Assembly: GCF_002994745.2 (NCBI RefSeq)
Contig: NC_037094.1
Span: forward strand, 22,049,001-22,113,000
Source: Rosa chinensis
Lineage: Eukaryota; Streptophyta; Magnoliopsida; Rosales; Rosaceae
Direction of reading: 5' to 3'
Length of the DNA stretch: 64,000 nucleotides
This document shows positions 35,238 through 45,847 of the stretch, piece after piece. How positions within the stretch are numbered: position 1 is the stretch's first letter; each line of letters opens with the position of its first letter. The notes below the pieces were generated by a model that did no database searches, was not told where the DNA came from, and worked only from the letters and a program-made list of their open reading frames with translations. The translations under genes were made by a program, and so were the position numbers.

Positions 35238-36349
35238 TAATCAAAATCTGCAGCATCTTTGTGCAATTCTTTGTCAGATTTGAAGTCCGCTATGGTGAGA
35301 TTGACGTCGGCATCATCACCATCTTCTTCTATATTTTCGGCAAAATTGGCTTCATGCTCTCTGAAGTCTCTAAATGCCTTATAATGCGCAGCCAATTGTT
35401 TGCTTGCGTTGCATTGTTTGAACCAGTGCTCACTAGATCCACATCGATGACACATGTCATTGTGATTTCCTCCCTTTAATTGAGGTGCATTGTTTGCACT
35501 TGGGTGGCGTCCCCCATAGGAGTTGGCGCCATTCCCACGGCCCTGGGTGGTTCCTCCATGTCCTGGAGCCCCACGGCCTCCTCTCCCACGTTGCCATGTA
35601 TTGCCACGTGATCGTCCTTCATTCTGACGAGTACCTTCCTTTGTAGGGCGGTTATATGGACCAGAACGTCCGTTGTGTCCCTTATTCTTAGGGTTCCGCT
35701 CCTTGCGCCCTCCTTTGGGTGCATTATTATAATTCGCCTCATGAACGCTCTTAGTTCCGATAGGCCTTGAATTATAATTCTTCACGAGGATATTATCATG
35801 CTTTTCAGCTACAGACATAATAGTAATGAGCTGATGAAATCTCGTGATCCGTCTAGTATCAAATTCCCTTCGATATTGCTTTGAGAGCAAAATTGCTGAG
35901 ACGGGGAAGGTGGAGAGAGTTTTCTCAATTAGTTCTTGCTCTGTGACGGGTTGTCCACAGAACCCCAACATGGTTTTGAGGCGTAGAACTTCTGAATTAT
36001 ATTCAGCTACAGACTTGAAGTCGGCGAATCGTAGATTGCCCCATTGAACTTTCAAGTCAGGGAGGAGGGTATCCTTGATATTACCAAATCGCTCTTCTAG
36101 CGCGACCCATAATTCTCTAGCATCCTTGATTGCCATGTACTCCAGTCGGAGTGATTTATCCATGTGGCGCCTCATCAAGATGAGGGCGGTGGCATTGTTC
36201 GTAGCCGTACGCTCAAATATGAGAGTAGGATTAGGAGCTTGAATTAAGGGTAGGATCCCTTTTGAAGTGAGGTGGTGCTCAACATCCGTGGCCCAACTAT
36301 GATATTCCGAGCCAGTTGAGGTAAGTGCAGGAAAGTCAAGTTTCGACAT
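35237..36349 (-). CDS. Copia Gag nucleocapsid protein
   Basis: 370 residues. The N-terminal part is the UBN2/retrotran_gag region (about 1-210, including LWVALEERFGN). A long Gly/Arg/Asn-rich linker (about 215-295) follows, then a CCHC zinc knuckle CHRCGSSEHWFKQC (residues 300-313) that binds RNA, and an acidic tail. It forms the virus-like particle in the cytoplasm. The ATG at 36349 is the first of the frame after the 5' LTR and leader. The stop codon may be removed by splicing to express Pol. Confidence 0.93.
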   Translation of the reverse strand: MSKLDFPALTSTGSEYHSWATDVEHHLTSKGILPLIQAPNPTLIFERTATNNATALILMRRHMDKSLRLEYMAIKDARELWVALEERFGNIKDTLLPDLKVQWGNLRFADFKSVAEYNSEVLRLKTMLGFCGQPVTEQELIEKTLSTFPVSAILLSKQYRREFDTRRITRFHQLITIMSVAEKHDNILVKNYNSRPIGTKSVHEANYNNAPKGGRKERNPKNKGHNGRSGPYNRPTKEGTRQNEGRSRGNTWQRGRGGRGAPGHGGTTQGRGNGANSYGGRHPSANNAPQLKGGNHNDMCHRCGSSEHWFKQCNASKQLAAHYKAFRDFREHEANFAENIEEDGDDADVNLTIADFKSDKELHKDAADFD

Positions 36350-37106
36350 CCTGAAATAAGAAGAAGAAATATATTAGTTTCGGAGTTAAAACTTCCACGA
36401 CAACTAAATATTAAGATTTCCGAGCTATGCTACCAAGAAATCGATTTCCAAGAAAATTGGATTAGACCGAAACAATGATGTTTATAAGGTCATAAATCGA
36501 TGCTTGCGGACGCTCTTAGTCCGAAGTCTTACGAACGCTCTTAGTTCGTTAATTGCGTGAATCCCCACGATTCCGCATTGAATCGAACCCACGTTCTATG
36601 AAAGGTGGGATGAAGAAGAAGGGAGGTTTTTAAGTCCCCGAGAAAAAGAAAGAATTTCAATTTAGGAACTTTAAAACTTACGCTATTGGATACTTACTTG
36701 TTGGTTTTGAATCACGCGCGTGTCGGTGCAGGCGTGATGGAGCGAAGGTTTGCAGCGGTGTCGGATTGGGGCTGCAGTGATATTGTAGCGGCAACAAGTT
36801 GCAGTAGGTGAGAAAAGGAGCTGCTGATGTAGGTGCGCTGTAGGGGCACGACCGAGATGCAGGGGTAGTGATGCAGGGCTGCAGACGCGCGGGCGTGTGG
36901 ACAAGCAGCAGCGTGCGCAGGGGCGCGGGGCTGCAGGGCAGCGACGCAGGGGCGTGTGGCTGTAGGTGCAGCGCGCAGGGCAGCAGGGGCTGTAGGTGCA
37001 GCGCGCAGGGCAGCAGGGGCTGCTGCGATGTGGTAGGGCTAGCTCGGGCTAGGTGGCTTCGGCAGATTTTGGTTTTTGCTTTGTGGCTAGAGTCGTGCTG
37101 ATAACG
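36350..37106 (-). other. Copia 5' leader with tandem repeats
   Basis: Untranslated leader between the 5' LTR and gag. A GC-rich part at 36840-37030 contains two adjacent copies of a unit of about 32 bp beginning GGCTGTAGGTGCAGCGCGCA (from about 36958). The sequence next to the LTR (CGTTATCAGCACGA on the minus strand) would be the primer-binding site. Confidence 0.6.
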
Positions 37107-37313
37107 TGTTTAAGTATATTGGTATTGAGAGAGATTGATGAGAGAATTGTGTATCATTATAGAGAATAGGAGCCCTATATATAGGGATTACAAAGTGCAT
37201 AATCTAATGTTACAAGGAATACCAATCCGTGTAGGATTGGGAAATCTAGAACCTTCTCTCCTATTCCTATTCCTAGTTTGATAAGGCACACTAAACTTGA
37301 TTTTCCTTCAACA
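37107..37313 (-). repeat. Copia 5' LTR
   Basis: 207 bp, the same as the 30525-30731 copy. It contains the presumed promoter for the minus-strand transcript. Confidence 0.95.
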
Positions 37314-37318
37314 GTAAT

Positions 37319-38550
37319 TACCTTTGTATGGGCTGCCTTTCCATAGGTATTTCCTACACGCTAACTATTGAATTTGAAGTTTGTATACATATATATACAC
37401 ACAAAATTTTATATGTGTGTGTGTGTATTATAATAATAATCATCGTCATCAACTCATTCCTTTTGGTGTTTATTGATGATACTTGCCAACTCTTTGTTTT
37501 CTAAACAAAATTGACGATCGAAAGATAGACAGGGAAAAAAAGAGAGAGAGAGAACAATTTTTCTTCTCTTTGTTAAATCTGAAATTTTAGAGTCTGTGAT
37601 TTTGATCTGTTGTTGGGCATCTGTCCCACCTTCTTCTTCATGAGCAGAGTTTCAATGCTGAAGAAGGTATAACTAATGATGAAATTGACGACTTATACAG
37701 TATACTTAATGGACTACTTTGTTTATTCGTCTCCTGTGATGATGAAGTCATATGGTTTGTTTCTTTGTGAATGGTTTCTATGCCTTTGTTGTGTGATCAA
37801 ACTGCTTTGGTGGAAACAGAAAGTGCCTTCTAGGTGATTGAGCAAACAAGAAAAAGACAATTTTGTGTCTTTCTTTGTTTGGGCATCGTTACTCAGACAC
37901 ATTGCTGTCTAAGTTAATCAGGTAATTAAATCTGTCTTTCTCTTGGATTTATGGTTTTTCTTCTCAGTTCAGATGAATTTCTTTTCTCAAATTCAGTGGT
38001 CTTCAGACACATATTTTCATTTTTTTCGTTTTCGATTATTTGTGATTTTGTAAAATTTGTTCTTAGTTTGTTACACTATTCTGCACCTTCTTACATATGG
38101 TTTCTATTTGATCTATAGTATCAGATTTCTATTTGATGTATTTACTATACATTAATAATTATTTCTTGCATATTTGATTTATGAGTTTAATTCTAAAATT
38201 TGAACCGTTGTGAATACGAAACTCAACTACAATGTTATGGTATACATCTTTGCTTTATCAGATTCCTTCTCAAATAAATATAGATATATTAAACACCTTC
38301 TTTATAGAATTCAAACCTCAGCTACACAAAATATGTATCTAAATATGAACATTAGTGTTACTGTTATTCCACTGCTGAAGTTTAGTAATAGCAGCAGCAG
38401 CAGAAACTGCTAGATTCATCTACTCTTATTCAATTTTTCTTCCATTAGTAAACACGGGGGGAAGACTAAGAAGAAAACATAGAGGATTAGCATAGAAGTA
38501 ATCAAGGCAAAGACAGACTTAATGATTCAAATGGTATACTTGAGTGTCAC

Positions 38551-38583
<33 letters not shown>

Positions 38584-40770
38584 GGAAACTTTGAAATGCT
38601 TAATGCACTTAAGATAAAGGTTTAAAGGCAGTAACATCTCTTTTTACTTATCTCTGATTTTATTATGATTTTTTATGTAGGTGTTGAAACACTGAAACAA
38701 TATACATTGCTCAATTTTGGAACTTGCTTCTGTGAGTACTCTGACCTCCAATTTGTAATTTGTAACAGTACAAATTTAAACTTTTGAAAGTTATATCAGT
38801 TCATAACGAATGAACTTTATTTGTTATTGGAATTCTGTAGAGATTGATTGTCCTCTTGGTTGGGGTAGGTCTTAGTATGTATAGTAAGTTTAACTTGGGT
38901 TTGGACTACTATGCTGAAATGTGTACTTCAGACATTAAGTTTGGCTTCAAATGCATATGTTAATAATAGTTTTTATGATACTCCAAGTTTTTACTGTGTT
39001 TTAAATAGAGTATCGGCTATATCTATAGACATACTAATATCAGCGAGAATAGCTATAGCATCAAATGAAAGAGTAAAGTAAAACAAATGAAAGAGATCTG
39101 GTTCTTAATCTGATTTTGGGCAGCCAATCATAGAATCAATCATACGGTTATTTCACTGATGTTGAAAGATTTTAGTTTTCGTTACCCTGTATTGCATGAA
39201 TACAAGGGAAAATACTTTCATCATTGTATATTTTATCTTTCTCAATATTCGAAAGAGGAGTTTTTTTGGTCGAGTTTTTGTGTAAAATAGTTAAATTCTC
39301 AAAAAATTGAATGCAAATGGTTTGATTTTCAGTTGCAAAAATTTTTATAGTGGAATTCGTATTGATGCTTTGAACTATGATTTTGCAGGTTAGTGTGTCT
39401 ATGCTTAAAGGAAGCAGCTTCTTTGTTGTTTGAGTGATTTAGAATTCGGGTAAGTTGCTATGTGTAATCATGGTGCATTATGTTTTCACTATTGAACGAC
39501 ATACTGCAAATTGAATTTAAATATATATTTGGACTGCTTTTTAATAGTTAAATTCTGTGAAATTCTAGGATAAGATCAATTCTAAATTCTTCTATATCAT
39601 GAATGTATGTAGAGATTGTTCCCTACCCATTTCACTTCAATGTTCACCTTTTTCTGCTATTGTTTTATTAACTTCTGTATACTTCAGTTTTGTTTGAATC
39701 AATTTTATGCATCTGTGATTATTGGAAACGTTGAAATTCAAAAAGTATAAACCATGTGTTTCACAATTGCAGCAACCAAAAGATTCATTAGTTTTCTTCC
39801 TAACCAAATCTTAACTGAAATAGAACAGTTTAACCAATGATTAATATTGTTTCAAAATTATTGTTTAGTGTTTAGGGTATTTTAAAATTAAGAATTAGGT
39901 GAGAGCCAGTGAAGGCAGCCATGCTAATATTTCCACTTTTTTTCATCTCTATCTCTTTTTAAGTCAATGAATTTGTGTTTTGGTGTGTGAAGCTATTAAT
40001 TCCTTCATTGCTAAAGTGACGGCTTATAATCTGATCGTTCACATATATTTCAAATACCATATCTGATTACTCATGTTTATTTACCTCTGTATATTGGGTT
40101 GCTGAATTAAAAGTTTGGTATGATGCAGTCTATTAAGAGATTTGGGATACAACCAATGATTTTCTTAAACTCTGTATAGTTTTCTTATCAATTCTTCGAA
40201 TTATTGGGTTTTGATATGGGGAGGAAGGGGACGAGTTTGGGTGGTGGGTAAGAATGATTTTCTGAGTTTCCGCGATTTATAATTAATCTTCTGAAAACTG
40301 AAGCTATGAAAGTTCAACTTTTCTGTTTGGTTAGTGAAGATTGGACCTAAATGGTGGAACTATCAAGATTCGGTCTCTGTTTGATTAGTGAAAAGTAGAG
40401 CTATGAATTTGCTTGCCTTTCCTTTTTACTATCATTTTAAAATAACAAGATTGATTTTGAATAGGATGAGTAAAAATGAGATGGTTGACTGCAGCCTACG
40501 TTTATCAAACTATTTTTGCATATGATAGGGGTGGACACTCTGGATGTTACAAGCTTATAAACAAATTTCATTCTCTTTGGTATTTTTGGAAGTGTAATCT
40601 GTATGTGTGAGTGAGTGTTTATAAATTGTTAGAAGCACAATGTAATATGTTCAGATATGCTGTACGTACTTTGATAGAGTATCTGATAGTTATCTAGTCT
40701 GCCTCTTTTACCAATCCTCAAGATCTCATTATATGTTTTATTGATCTGCCATGTTTTTTTTTTTATAATG
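37319..40770. other. Non-coding right arm of inner CACTA
   Basis: AT-rich, intron-like sequence with a TA microsatellite at about 38559-38583. Scattered short open frames have no known domain. It may be intron and leader sequence of the gene segment that ends at 41119. Confidence 0.35.
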
Positions 40771-40773
40771 CAG

Positions 40774-41119
40774 AAATATGATGCTTGCAACTGCTGCAAC
40801 TGCCCTTGGCATCCAAGTTGGGTGTGGATTCAGGCCTAAGATTCCATGTAGGAGATGAATGTAGAGCTATGAGGGGGGTGCATAATCACAGGCCATATTA
40901 CTTTCTTATATGCAGAAATATGATGCTGACCCAGCGGCAAAGGCAGCTGCTGCAACTGTCCTGGGCATCCAAGTTGGATGTGGATTGCATTCAAGAGATG
41001 AGTCTAGAGCTAATGTTGCACAAGATAATGAACTTGTCCATCAGATTCTTCAAGCATATGCTGCACAAGATGGAAATTGGATTGCTCGTATTGCAGCATT
41101 ACTTGTGGGTGAGGATTGA
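40774..41119 (+). CDS. Unrecognised gene tail with a duplicated exon, inside inner CACTA
   Basis: The likely final exon is 40916-41119, preceded by ATGCAG. It encodes KYDADPAAKAAAATVLGIQVGCG...NWIARIAALLVGED then stops. A diverged copy of its first part lies 142 bp upstream (40774-about 40870, also after a CAG) but is missing about 15-20 bp, which shifts its frame. I do not recognise the protein. It is Ala-rich, with an amphipathic C-terminal helix. Upstream exons were not found. It may be a captured host gene piece or an element-specific gene. Confidence 0.4.
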
Positions 41120-41279
41120 ACACAATCTTGTATAGCTTATGAAATTGGAAGGCTTAGTTCAATGAAATGTTTAAATGCTTGTAATGTTGTATATGGTGAA
41201 TCGATTGGAGTTTGTTTAATGTATCAAAGTTACTTTTAACATTAATATAAAATTATTGTTTATTGGTAATAATCTCTAG

Positions 41280-41930
41280 CATTGAATTTGTACAATTTCA
41301 CCTAGCATTGATCTCATACAACACAATACAAAACAATGTGTTGTATGACTGTAAAGAATTCAAAACTAAGGCTTTTCTTACAACAGTCATTGGCTATTAG
41401 TCAGTTTGATTACAATAATCACACCACAGTTAACTAAATATAGTTGTTGTGTGAACTAACAACCAACAACATAAGAAAACAAAATTCTGTTGTGTGAGAT
41501 TCATAACACACAACGGAAATAAAGTATCTCCGTTGTCTGAGTAAATCATCAGACAAGGGAGATACTTTCACTTCGGTTGTGTGTTACTTACCTTAGACAA
41601 CAAAGAGAGAGTTATATTTGTTGTCTGTTATTAATCTCAGACAACAAAGAATTAGTCATACCTGTTGTGTGTTATGAATTTCAGACAACGACAAAATTTC
41701 ATCTTCTGTTGTCTGAATGTGACGAGGCATCGCCGCGCATGCCATGCCAGGCACATGCTGCACAGAACTCACACAACGGAAATAAGTATTTCTGTTGAGC
41801 AAACTATTATCACACAACGGTGAAATCACCGTTGTCTGATTTTTCAATCACACAACACTCACTTAGACCACGGTGAGCTTGGTCATCACACAACACAAAT
41901 CCACCGTCGTCTGATAACCTTTTTGTAGTA
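41280..41930. repeat. Right subterminal repeats, inner CACTA
   Basis: Dense repeats of CACACAACGG, GTTGTCTGA and ATTTCAGACAAC-type motifs in both orientations up to the right terminus. Confidence 0.8.
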
Positions 41931-42012
41931 GTGTTAGGTACCTCTATGATGTCCTGAGTCAGTATAAAATGTTGGATATGGTTTCTTTTATTGACCTTGC
42001 GATGATTGGCGC

Positions 42013-42762
42013 CAGTGGCGGAGCCAGGAATTTAGGTTCACTGGGGCACAAAAAAAAATATAAAAACATACAAAATGTTTAAATATAATTTCTATCTATT
42101 ACAAAGATTTTTCCTCGACAATATTTCATATTTTAAAATCATTGCATGATGGTCTCATTATCTATATACTAGTAAAAATGTCTTTCTCAATATGAAATCA
42201 AGTAATCATTCATAAAGTTTTCACCCATTTGACTACGTAAACGAGTCTTTACAATGTTCATAGCAAAAAATACTCTCTCTACACTTGCAATTGCAACTGG
42301 TAAAATCAATGCTAACGTCAAAAATAAGTACACCGTGGATAAGTCACATCTATTTTGGTTTGAACCATATGTCACAGATTTGTATTATATATTTTTAGAA
42401 ATTTTTTATTAGATTTAAAAATCTGTAAGTAATAAGAAAATAAAAATCTTTAATTGTAACAATTTCTATTATTGATGTCAAAAAAATTTGGGAAAGAAAA
42501 ATATTGTATAATATTACTAAAAGGTCAGACGTGTGCTTCCTCAAACAATTCCATAAAAAAATTAACCCAAAACAAAACAAAAGAAGAGCACCAGAGTAGA
42601 GCACGTGAAGTTGATGATTAAGTTTAGAAAAAAAAATAATATAAAAATATATAATACAAATCTGATATTAATATAATATTAAACTATATACATATATTAA
42701 TGTTTTTTTTTAAATCTGAGTGGGGCACGGGACCCAGTGGCCCCTGCCTCCCTCCGTCCCTG
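42013..42762. mobile_element. 750-bp hAT element inside outer CACTA
   Basis: Left end CAGTGGCGGAGCCAGG and an imperfect inverted right end CCTCCGTCCCTG. The 8-bp TSD is ATTGGCGC (42005-42012) against ATTGGTGC (42763-42770), with one mismatch. It carries part of a hAT transposase on the minus strand. It interrupts the Ulp1-like exon that resumes after the inner CACTA. Confidence 0.85.
42187..42375 (-). pseudogene. hAT transposase C-terminal dimerisation domain remnant
   Basis: 62 residues containing LALILPVAIASVERVFFAMN and a following TRLRSQMGENFMNDYLISY. This is the hallmark hAT dimerisation region, where ASVER and the LRSxMG...NDYL block are conserved. The catalytic part is missing, so the element is a deletion derivative. 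Confidence 0.8.
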
Positions 42763-44029
42763 ATTGGTGCAATTGGGTGTGGGAAAGGCTAGGAAAGATC
42801 CTTACATATAAAAGAGAAGCTGATATCTGCAAAACCTGGACAGATTTTCATGCTGCCATATAACTTAGAGTAAGTATCGGCAACTTACTACTAGCTATTG
42901 TTATATATGTAATACTTTGCTTGTAATGATACATATGGGCCGTTGATTACAATATGATTATATTGTTATATAATATACATTGGGTGCTGACTATTGTCGA
43001 TCCCGAACAAGAAATTGTCTATTTTATGGATCCTATGAAGAGGCGATTACCCACTGGAGAATGGGTTTCCATTGTTGATAGGTAAGTCACAGTCATACAA
43101 GTTTGAATAATGCATGTTGGGTAGCATGGCTATTTCTTAAAACCTGATTGTGTGTGCATGTGCATGTTCTGTTTTAGTGCAATATCCATGTATAATGCAC
43201 ACAAGAACAGGAAAGGCCGAAGTTCACCTCTATGGAAAAATTTGTCTGTATGTACATTTTGGCTATGTTAGATTCTGGAATGTTTAGAAATTTGCTATGT
43301 TGGATTTTAAAATTTGCTATGTTGGATTGTGGAAGCAAATTTGGATTAGGTTCCATGATTATTAATTTGGATTTTTTTTTTTTTGGCTATGCTGGATTTA
43401 CTGCTTTTAGGGTATTCCTCCTCAACCTAACAGCAAGGAGTGTGGCTACTTTATCATGCGATACATGAGAGACATCATTGAGGATAAGGACTTTTCATTT
43501 GTTAACAAGGTATAATTAAAGCATGTTTATTCTGTTTGTGTTCCAACGAGCTTTTTATGGTAATTTTGACTTGGGTTACTTGAATTTTTTTCAGTGGGAG
43601 AGGAGAAGCAACCATGTTTATACCCAAGTGGATATTGATGAGATGAGGAATGAGTGGGTTAGGTTTGTAGTTAATAGATATGTGTAGAAGCCATCGCATA
43701 TGTTTTTGGAAAGCATAATGAATTTTTGCTTGTGCTGATAGATATCGATCACATGAAACAATTATCAGCTTTTGATTCATGCATGCATTGGTCTAGCTAG
43801 ACTAGGAATGCTTTCTTTGTTTGTTTGGTAGTTTAATTATCTACTTTGGATGTTTAGTTGTACTTGACCAATTCAACTTATATAGTTACACTAATGATAT
43901 GGATCAATGTGACTTTATATGTATTGTTCATTTGGTAATGTACTGTTTTTGTGGTAATATATACATGCAGCATTGTTTCTGGAAAATTGTTCCAGCTAGT
44001 TAGGTCATGATTGAACAAACAACAGTTCA

Positions 44030-44720
44030 CAACCAAGTTGTGAGAACCAAGCTCAAACAACAGACCCTAAAATAATCACACAACTGGTTTATAATGCTCA
44101 CACAATGTTTGATAAAAAGAATATGTTGTCTAAGTTCTCCTCACACAATTCGACAAGGCAATCTCAGTTGTCCAAGGTTCAATCATACAACACAATGCAG
44201 AATAATAAGTTGTTTGACTGTAAAAGGATTCAAAATTAAGGCCTCTCGTACAACAGTTACTAGATGTTAGCCAATTCGATTACAATATTCACACCACAGT
44301 TAAGATAATATAGCTATTGTTTGAATCAATCAACAGACAACAGACATCATTTCATTGAGTTGTCTGTTACTTATCTCAGATAACAAAGAAAAAATTCTAT
44401 CTGTTATGTGTTATGAATAAACAATATAGTTGTTGTGTGTTATGAATCTCAAACAAGAAAGAAATCACAACTGTTGTGTGTTATGAATCTCAGACAACAA
44501 CTAAATTTCATTTTTTGTTGTCTGAATGGCCATGTCAATGCCGAGGCATCCCTGCGCAGAATTCGCACAACGGAAGTAATTATCTATTGAGGAAATGAAT
44601 ATTGGACAACGGTGAAATCACCGTTGTGTGATTTTTCAATCACACAACACTCGTTTATACCATAGTGAGGATGGTCATCACACAACTCCAAATATCTGTC
44701 GTCTGATTAACTTATTGTAG
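44030..44720. repeat. Right subterminal repeats, outer CACTA
   Basis: Same motif family as the other three CACTA ends, more decayed than in the inner element. This fits the outer element being older. Confidence 0.75.
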
Positions 44721-44844
44721 TAGTGACAACACGCCCATTATGAACAATAGAAATGTAATATTACAAACACATAACAAACTAGGACTTTCTTTCCAACCTA
44801 TAGTAGAATTAGCAAATCTCCACCGGGAGACGAGCATATCTCAC

Positions 44845-45434
44845 TGTTAAATAGCGACAAGTGTGGCCCGTAGCCCACCATTGTACTGATATTGTCCTAA
44901 CTTAACCACCAATTAGGTGTTAGGTTTTAATCACAAAAGGCATCAGTACGATTGGGTAAGAGCCACCCACTTATAAATTATATTTTCTTTTGTCACTGTT
45001 TCAATGTGAGATCGTTCCTCTCCAACACCTCTCCTCACGTACAACCTAACTTTAGGTCTGCATATGAAATTAATTAACAATCCAATTTTCATATTGAAAA
45101 TTGGGACACAAGTCTCATATCAGAGACTTGGTCAATGTAACAATCCAAGTCCCACATCAGACACTTGATATTCCGATGGCAATATAAGAGATCCAAATTC
45201 GGGCCTATGATAATTGGAAATGCAATTGGAGAGGGATCCGCTCTGATACCATGTTAAACAGCGACAGCCGTGGTCCGTGGCTCACCAATGTACTGATATT
45301 GTCCCAACTTAACCACCAGTTAGGTGTTGGGTTTTAATCACAAAAGGCCTCGGTACGATTGGGTAAAGGCCACCCACTTATAAATTATATTTTCTTTTAT
45401 CACTTTTTCAATTTGGGATTTTTCCTCTCCAACA
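44845..45434 (-). mobile_element. TRIM retrotransposon with tRNA-Met primer site
   Basis: Two 183-bp terminal repeats, 44845-45027 and 45252-45434, each TGTTAAA...CCAACA in plus reading. The internal part is only 224 bp with no coding capacity. On the minus strand the right repeat is followed at once by TGGTATCAGAGC (45251-45240), the initiator tRNA-Met primer-binding site. A purine-rich tract lies next to the left repeat (45028-45038). The flanks CTCAC and CTCAT make a 5-bp TSD with one mismatch. The two repeats differ at perhaps 10-15% of positions, so the insertion is old. Confidence 0.85.
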
Positions 45435-45691
45435 CTCATTGATCTTGCTCTCATTGAACTTTGAAATGGTGGCTATGTAGCCATACGCTTCCATAAGTAT
45501 TCTGGATTGCCTACTCGAGTTTCTGTCCTAGCACCCATATATTATAGACCTGGAGAGACCTTCACTCTTTCATTCCGAAAGGGAACATAGCATCCATGCT
45601 AGGCTTGATATGGTCTCGGGGACCTCATGCTATGATTTATTGTGAATTTCACATTGAAATTATAACCATGCAATATAGTGATTGTGAAGCT

Positions 45692-45777
45692 GTTGGTAAA
45701 TTATAATTCTAACATTGTAAAAATCATGAGTTTGATTCTCACTTACATATGTAATGGTGGGATGGGCTAAGGGTTTA

Positions 45778-45809
<32 letters not shown>

Positions 45810-45813
45810 TAAA
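45692..45813 (+). mobile_element. SINE-like retroposon
   Basis: A 122-bp body flanked by a perfect 17-bp direct repeat, ATAGTGATTGTGAAGCT (45675-45691 and 45814-45830). It contains a Pol III box B-like GAGTTTGATTCTC (45729-45741) and ends in an A-rich and then AT-repeat tail. Long TSD, box B and A/T tail are the SINE signature. The box A is poorly preserved. Confidence 0.65.
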
Positions 45814-45847
45814 ATAGTGATTGTGAAGCTCAAATTATTTTATCATT

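Larger units (their letters stand above)
30525..37313 (-). mobile_element. Ty1/Copia LTR retrotransposon, complete, identical LTRs
   Basis: Two 207-bp LTRs, 30525-30731 and 37107-37313, read the same base for base by eye. Both begin TG and end CA in the plus reading. The 5-bp TSD is GTAAT (30520-30524 and 37314-37318). On the coding (minus) strand the 5' LTR is the right one. A polypurine tract, AAGGGGGAG, abuts the 3' LTR at 30732-30740. Each LTR has a TATA-like CTATATATAGG. Gag and pol are open, so the element may still be active. It is inserted in the inner CACTA. Confidence 0.95.
28595..41933. mobile_element. Inner CACTA transposon, same family as the outer one
   Basis: Left end CACTACTACAAAAAGTTA (28595) and right end TTTTTGTAGTAGTG (to 41933), with TSD TTA at 28592-28594 and 41934-41936. 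The right end resembles the outer element's right end for over 80 bp, so the two are one family. It spans 13,339 bp, of which 6.8 kb is the nested Copia. It sits within an intron of the outer element's protease gene, its right TSD directly providing the splice acceptor TTAG. No transposase was found. It holds a small gene-like segment with a duplicated exon near 40.8-41.1 kb. Confidence 0.85.
28230..43687 (+). pseudogene. Ulp1-like (C48) cysteine protease gene of the outer CACTA, disrupted
   Basis: Recognised exons: about 28230-28487, 41938-42004 (then broken by a hAT), about 42978-43081, 43178-43247, 43411-43509 and 43595-43687 (stop TAG). Exon 1 (VFGCEWKTFILGQDVHRI...) joins across the inner CACTA to YLYDVLSQYKMLDMVSFIDL in phase. 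The protease core follows: HWVLTIVDPEQEIVYFMDP with catalytic His and Asp, YNAHKNRKGR, then QPNSKECGYFIMRYM with the oxyanion-side Gln and catalytic Cys. This is the SUMO-protease-like fold that many plant CACTA and MULE elements carry. The His-Asp-Cys triad is intact, but the 13.3-kb insertion, the hAT and a likely stop after it at about 42784 probably prevent a full-length product. The upstream exons are not resolved. Confidence 0.7.
26628..44725 (+). mobile_element. Outer CACTA (En/Spm) transposon, interrupted
   Basis: Ends are CACTACTACAA on the left (26628) and TTGTAGTAGTG on the right (to 44725), flanked by the 3-bp duplication ACA (26625-26627 and 44726-44728). CACTA termini with a 3-bp TSD are diagnostic. 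Both ends carry dense subterminal repeats. Its internal gene encodes a Ulp1-type protease on the plus strand. A second CACTA (28595-41933) and a 750-bp hAT (42013-42762) have inserted into it, so its own length is only about 4 kb. No TNP2-type transposase was seen, so it is non-autonomous. Confidence 0.85.

Noticed and set aside
36683..37101. Short frames in the Copia leader
   Set aside because: GC-rich repeats in untranslated leader; not conserved retroelement proteins.
45240..45251. tRNA-like sequence
   Set aside because: Only the 12-bp complement of the tRNA-Met 3' end is present; it is the primer-binding site of the TRIM.
44845..45434. Cassandra retrotransposon with 5S rRNA promoter
   Set aside because: The terminal repeats show no convincing 5S box A/C sequence by eye, so only TRIM is claimed.
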